Below, one piece after another: positions 5,794-5,859 of a DNA stretch of 5,859 nt. The position numbers and the translations under genes are program-made. The DNA comes from Mycobacteriaceae bacterium (GTDB taxonomy: Bacteria; Actinomycetota; Actinomycetes; Mycobacteriales; Mycobacteriaceae): assembly GCA_013362555.1 (NCBI GenBank), contig JABFVX010000008.1, forward strand, positions 1-5,859, read 5' to 3'. Under the pieces are notes generated by a model. It had not been told where the DNA came from, searched no databases, and worked only from the letters and a program-made list of their open reading frames with translations. How positions within the stretch are numbered: position 1 is the stretch's first letter; each line of letters starts with the position of its first letter.

Positions 5794-5822
5794 TTCGTAG
5801 GCCCATTGCGGAATTCCGTAAA
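5794..5822 (-). promoter_or_regulatory. Candidate promoter of the fusion gene
   Basis: On the minus strand TTTACG (5822-5817, four of six bases of TTGACA) and TACGAA (5799-5794, three of six bases of TATAAT) are separated by exactly 17 bp. Transcription would start near 5787, giving a leader of about 35 nt that contains the GGTGAGG ribosome-binding site. The hexamers are only moderate matches. The -35 lies inside the 14-bp palindrome, which would suit repression by a protein bound there. Confidence 0.35.
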
Positions 5823-5830
5823 CGTTTACG
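5817..5830. promoter_or_regulatory. 14-bp perfect palindrome, LacI-family-like operator
   Basis: CGTAAACGTTTACG is its own reverse complement, with a central CG and AAACG/CGTTT half-sites. LacI/GalR-family operators, such as those of PurR and CcpA, typically share this central CpG and similar half-sites. It lies 65 bp upstream of the chosen start of the fusion gene and covers the candidate -35. No regulator gene is visible in the window, so the binding protein is unknown. Confidence 0.5.
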
Positions 5831-5859
5831 CCTTCCCAATTCAGGGAACACGTCCGTTC

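Noticed and set aside
3074..5800. 908-codon plus-strand open frame spanning the RDD gene and the antisense of the fusion gene
   Set aside because: It overlaps two well-supported genes, is dominated by Arg, Gly, Ala, Gln and His, and has no recognisable domain. It is a phantom frame produced by low stop-codon frequency.
5753..5851. Start of the fusion gene at GTG 5851
   Set aside because: It would put a charged 33-residue leader ahead of the first helix and make the operator-like palindrome coding; no Shine-Dalgarno is seen there. The downstream GTG 5752 fits better.
1..5859. Mobile elements, CRISPR arrays, tRNA genes
   Set aside because: No transposase or integrase motifs, spaced repeats, terminal inverted repeats or tRNA-like arms were found on either strand.

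Overview
The window reads as a chromosomal segment of a high-GC Gram-positive actinobacterium of the mycolic-acid group, probably Nocardia or a close relative. The evidence is strong GC bias at third codon positions, frequent GTG starts, and MurA and corrinoid adenosyltransferase proteins that resemble, from memory, the M. tuberculosis Rv1315 and Rv1314c proteins. No database search was possible, so genus and similarities rest on recall.

Layout, left to right. (1) Positions 1-69: the last 22 codons of an unidentified + strand gene, converging on murA. (2) 116-1393, minus: murA, the first committed step of peptidoglycan synthesis, with Asp117 in place of the usual catalytic Cys. (3) A 70-bp divergent promoter region. 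(4) 1464-2048, plus: PduO-type ATP:cob(I)alamin adenosyltransferase. (5) 2073-3038, minus: a SpoIIM/DUF95-family membrane protein. (6) A 69-bp divergent promoter region. (7) 3108-3851, plus: an RDD-family membrane protein. (8) 3677-5752, minus: one long gene whose product joins a 10-helix EamA/DMT-type transporter to a HisC/Pat-like PLP aminotransferase. (9) 5753-5859: the upstream region of that gene, with a promoter-like pair and a 14-bp perfect palindrome resembling a LacI-family operator. No stretch over 300 bases lacks a gene.

The first two complete genes are housekeeping: cell-wall precursor synthesis and adenosylcobalamin cofactor supply. The SpoIIM and RDD genes form a divergent pair that I recall as paired in mycobacteria too, where they sit beside MoxR/DUF58 genes; those companions are not visible here. 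The RDD and adenosyltransferase genes, and possibly murA, have a TANNNT hexamer 6-7 nt before a GTG start, the actinobacterial pattern for leaderless transcripts.

The most unusual object is the transporter-aminotransferase fusion. Both halves look intact at the motif level: ten likely helices, then NEMPF, NRYP, TPNSPTG, DEAY, and a FSKGYGLAG Schiff-base motif. The junction is a short Pro-rich linker and the frame is open throughout. The usual N-terminal arm of the aminotransferase is missing, replaced by the membrane domain. The frame also runs past the expected C-terminus and 175 bp antisense into the RDD gene. A membrane-tethered transaminase coupled to a small-molecule carrier, possibly for an aromatic amino acid or keto acid, is the hypothesis most worth testing.
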